A stretch of DNA of 64,000 nt, taken from Klebsiella spallanzanii (GTDB lineage: Bacteria > Pseudomonadota > Gammaproteobacteria > Enterobacterales > Enterobacteriaceae). How positions within the stretch are numbered: the stretch's first letter is position 1; every line of letters starts with the position of its first letter. The stretch lies in assembly GCF_902158555.1 (NCBI RefSeq), contig NZ_CABGGS010000047.1, positions 124,001-188,000 of the forward strand, written 5' to 3'. The position numbers and the translations under genes were made by a program. This document shows, piece by piece, positions 62,647 through 64,000 of the stretch. Below the pieces are notes generated by a model. That model was not told the DNA's origin. It was given only the letters and a program-made list of their open reading frames with translations, and made no database searches.

Positions 62647-63334
62647 CAAAGCGCTCTACCGGATAACCATTGGCCTTATGCTGCTTGCGGCTCTGTTGGC
62701 ATGGTGGCTCATACCCGATGTCAATGCGTTTATGCAGCATAGCCTCGCGACTTTTGCCACACTCGATCAGCAGGCGATTGAGCGCTTTATCGACTCCTGG
62801 GGGCCGCAGGCCGCGCTGGTCTCCTTCGCGCTGATGATTCTGCAGGCGATTATCGCCCCGCTGCCCGCCTTCCTGATAACCTTCGCCAACGCCTCCCTGT
62901 TCGGTGCCTTCTGGGGCGGCGTGCTGTCGTGGGTAAGTTCCATGGCCGGGGCGGCGCTGTGCTTTTTCATCGCCAGAGTTCTCGGTCGCGAAGTGGTGGA
63001 AAAGCTTACCGGCAAAAGCGTATTGCAGAGTATGGATGGCTTTTTTACCCGCTACGGTAAACACACCATCTTAATTTGCCGCCTGCTGCCCTTCGTGCCT
63101 TTTGATCCTGTGAGCTATGCCGCCGGGTTAACGTCAATGCGCTTTCGCCACTTTATGCTGGCCACCGGCCTTGGCCAGTTGCCCGCAACGATAGTCTATT
63201 CATGGACCAGCAGCCTGCTGACCGGCGGCACCTTCTGGCTGGTGACAGGTTTATCAGTCCTGTTTGCGCTGGCGATTGTGGTGGCCGTCGCGAAAGCACT
63301 CTATCTTGAACAGCAAAAGAGGAGTTCACGTTGA
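62636..63334 (+). CDS. ydjZ: YdjZ (DedA/TVP38-type membrane protein)
   Basis: 232 residues, same family as YdjX: ALVSFALMILQAIIAPLPAFLITFANASLFG, GGVLSWVSSMAGAALCFFIARVLGREVVEKL, LICRLLPFVPFDPVSYAAGLT. Probably transports or flips lipids; substrate unknown. ATG 62636 overlaps the end of ydjX by 11 bases. YdjY is not encoded between them. Confidence 0.9.
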   Translation: MKNSKALYRITIGLMLLAALLAWWLIPDVNAFMQHSLATFATLDQQAIERFIDSWGPQAALVSFALMILQAIIAPLPAFLITFANASLFGAFWGGVLSWVSSMAGAALCFFIARVLGREVVEKLTGKSVLQSMDGFFTRYGKHTILICRLLPFVPFDPVSYAAGLTSMRFRHFMLATGLGQLPATIVYSWTSSLLTGGTFWLVTGLSVLFALAIVVAVAKALYLEQQKRSSR

Positions 63335-63882
63335 GCTTACCGCCCCTTAAGTCAATTCCCCTGATTCTTCGCCCGCAGGCATGGCTGCACCGCCGCCACT
63401 ACGGCGAAGTGCTCAGCCCTATCCGCTGGTGGGGGCGCATTCCGCTGGTATTTTACCTGGTGTCGATGTTTGTCGGCTACCTGGAGCGTAAACGCTCTCC
63501 CCTTGACCCGGTGCTGCGTTCGCTGGTCAGCGCTCGGGTTGCGCAACTGTGCTTGTGCGAATTTTGCATTGATATTACCAATATGAAACTGGCGGAACGT
63601 ACCGGCGGCAGCGATAAACTGCTGGCGGTCGCCGGGTGGCGAGACAGCACCTTATTCAGTGAACGCGAGCGGCTGGCGCTGGAATATGCCGAAGCCGCCA
63701 GCATGACGCCGCCGGTCGTCGACGATGCGCTGCGCAGTAAAATGGCCGCGCAATTTGATGCCCAGGCGCTGACCGAACTCACGGCGCTTATCGGTTTACA
63801 GAACCTGTCGGCGCGCTTTAATTCGGCGATGGCGATCCCCGCACAGGGGCTATGCCAGATCCCAACCGATTCAAAACCATAA
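63331..63882 (+). CDS. ynjA: YnjA, AhpD-like/carboxymuconolactone decarboxylase family
   Basis: 183 residues. The C-x-x-C motif CEFCID (near residues 78-83) is the redox pair of AhpD-like proteins, followed by SERERLALEYAEAASMTPPVVDD. TTG start 63331 behind GAGGAGTTCACG overlaps the ydjZ stop (TTGA). Peroxidase-like role inferred only. Confidence 0.88.
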   Translation: MSLPPLKSIPLILRPQAWLHRRHYGEVLSPIRWWGRIPLVFYLVSMFVGYLERKRSPLDPVLRSLVSARVAQLCLCEFCIDITNMKLAERTGGSDKLLAVAGWRDSTLFSERERLALEYAEAASMTPPVVDDALRSKMAAQFDAQALTELTALIGLQNLSARFNSAMAIPAQGLCQIPTDSKP

Positions 63883-63891
63883 GGAGTGGTT

Positions 63892-64000
63892 ATGCGCAGT
63901 TTGCTGGTCTTCGCTTTACTATTGCTCTCCCCGCTGACCGCCAGCGCCAGCTGGCAATCCACGCAACAAGAAGCCCGCGGTCAGACGGTATGGTTTAACG
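63892..64000 (+). CDS. ynjB: YnjB, ABC-type substrate-binding protein, N-terminal part
   Basis: Cut by the window end. ATG 63892 behind AAGGAGTGGTT starts a signal peptide (MRSLLVFALLLLSPLTASA) then SWQSTQQEARGQTVWFN, as in E. coli YnjB. It sits 9 bases after ynjA, the order found in E. coli (ynjA-ynjB-ynjC-ynjD). Confidence 0.88.
   Translation, partial: MRSLLVFALLLLSPLTASASWQSTQQEARGQTVWFN

Overview
The window is chromosomal DNA of an Enterobacteriaceae member outside Escherichia proper. Gene order and protein sequences match the core of E. coli, Klebsiella and Enterobacter relatives (topA-yciN-sohB-yciK-btuR, rluB-yciQ-yciO-rnm-trp, ompW-yciCBA, hxpB-ydjM-tcyP-cedA-katE-chb-osmE-nadE-cho-spy-ast-xthA-ydjXZ-ynjAB). 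A fused trpGD and trpCF, the chb operon and an ast operon fit a Klebsiella/Enterobacter/Kosakonia-type genome. The genus cannot be fixed from sequence reading alone. No rRNA, tRNA, insertion sequence, prophage or CRISPR array was seen.

Layout. 1-9.4 kb: the start of topA, yciN, sohB, yciK-btuR, then a CRP-linked accessory operon (sugar:cation symporter, GH3 beta-glycosidase, AraC regulator) lodged between the convergent btuR and rluB genes. 9.6-20 kb: yciQ-yciO-rnm and the full trp operon with TrpR operator, leader peptide and attenuator. The leader peptide runs past the usual stop position. 20-30 kb is accessory: a MarR regulator divergent from a quinone-oxidoreductase-like gene; a Fur-box-controlled small RNA carrying the RyhB core; ymjA; an AT-rich two-gene unit (four-helix membrane protein plus NUDIX hydrolase); and an inositol-type catabolic operon (sugar porter, Gfo/Idh dehydrogenase, two TIM-barrel isomerase/dehydratase genes) with a -24/-12 promoter and tandem upstream sites, next to a divergent sigma-54 activator.

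30-38 kb: ompW/yciC/yciB, a truncated ClC channel remnant, a Fur-box catecholate-siderophore receptor, then yciA. After yciA the order jumps to yniB-hxpB, which in E. coli lies about 0.5 Mb away, so a rearrangement end point sits near 35.65 kb. A kduD-like gene with a KdgR-type box is inserted after hxpB. 38-50 kb: SOS-controlled ydjM, cystine transporter tcyP, cedA, katE, and the chitobiose operon chbBCARFG with a ChiX pairing site in the chbB-chbC spacer, then osmE and nadE. 50-64 kb: SOS-controlled cho, a LemA/DUF2207 pair (the DUF2207 protein is a paralogue of YciQ in the same window), spy, the arginine succinyltransferase operon astCADBE behind a -24/-12 promoter, xthA, and ydjX-ydjZ-ynjA-ynjB, where ydjY is missing and ydjX appears frameshifted at its fifth codon.

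The most noteworthy items are the extra RyhB-type sRNA, the membrane protein/NUDIX cassette, and the sigma-54-controlled inositol-like operon.
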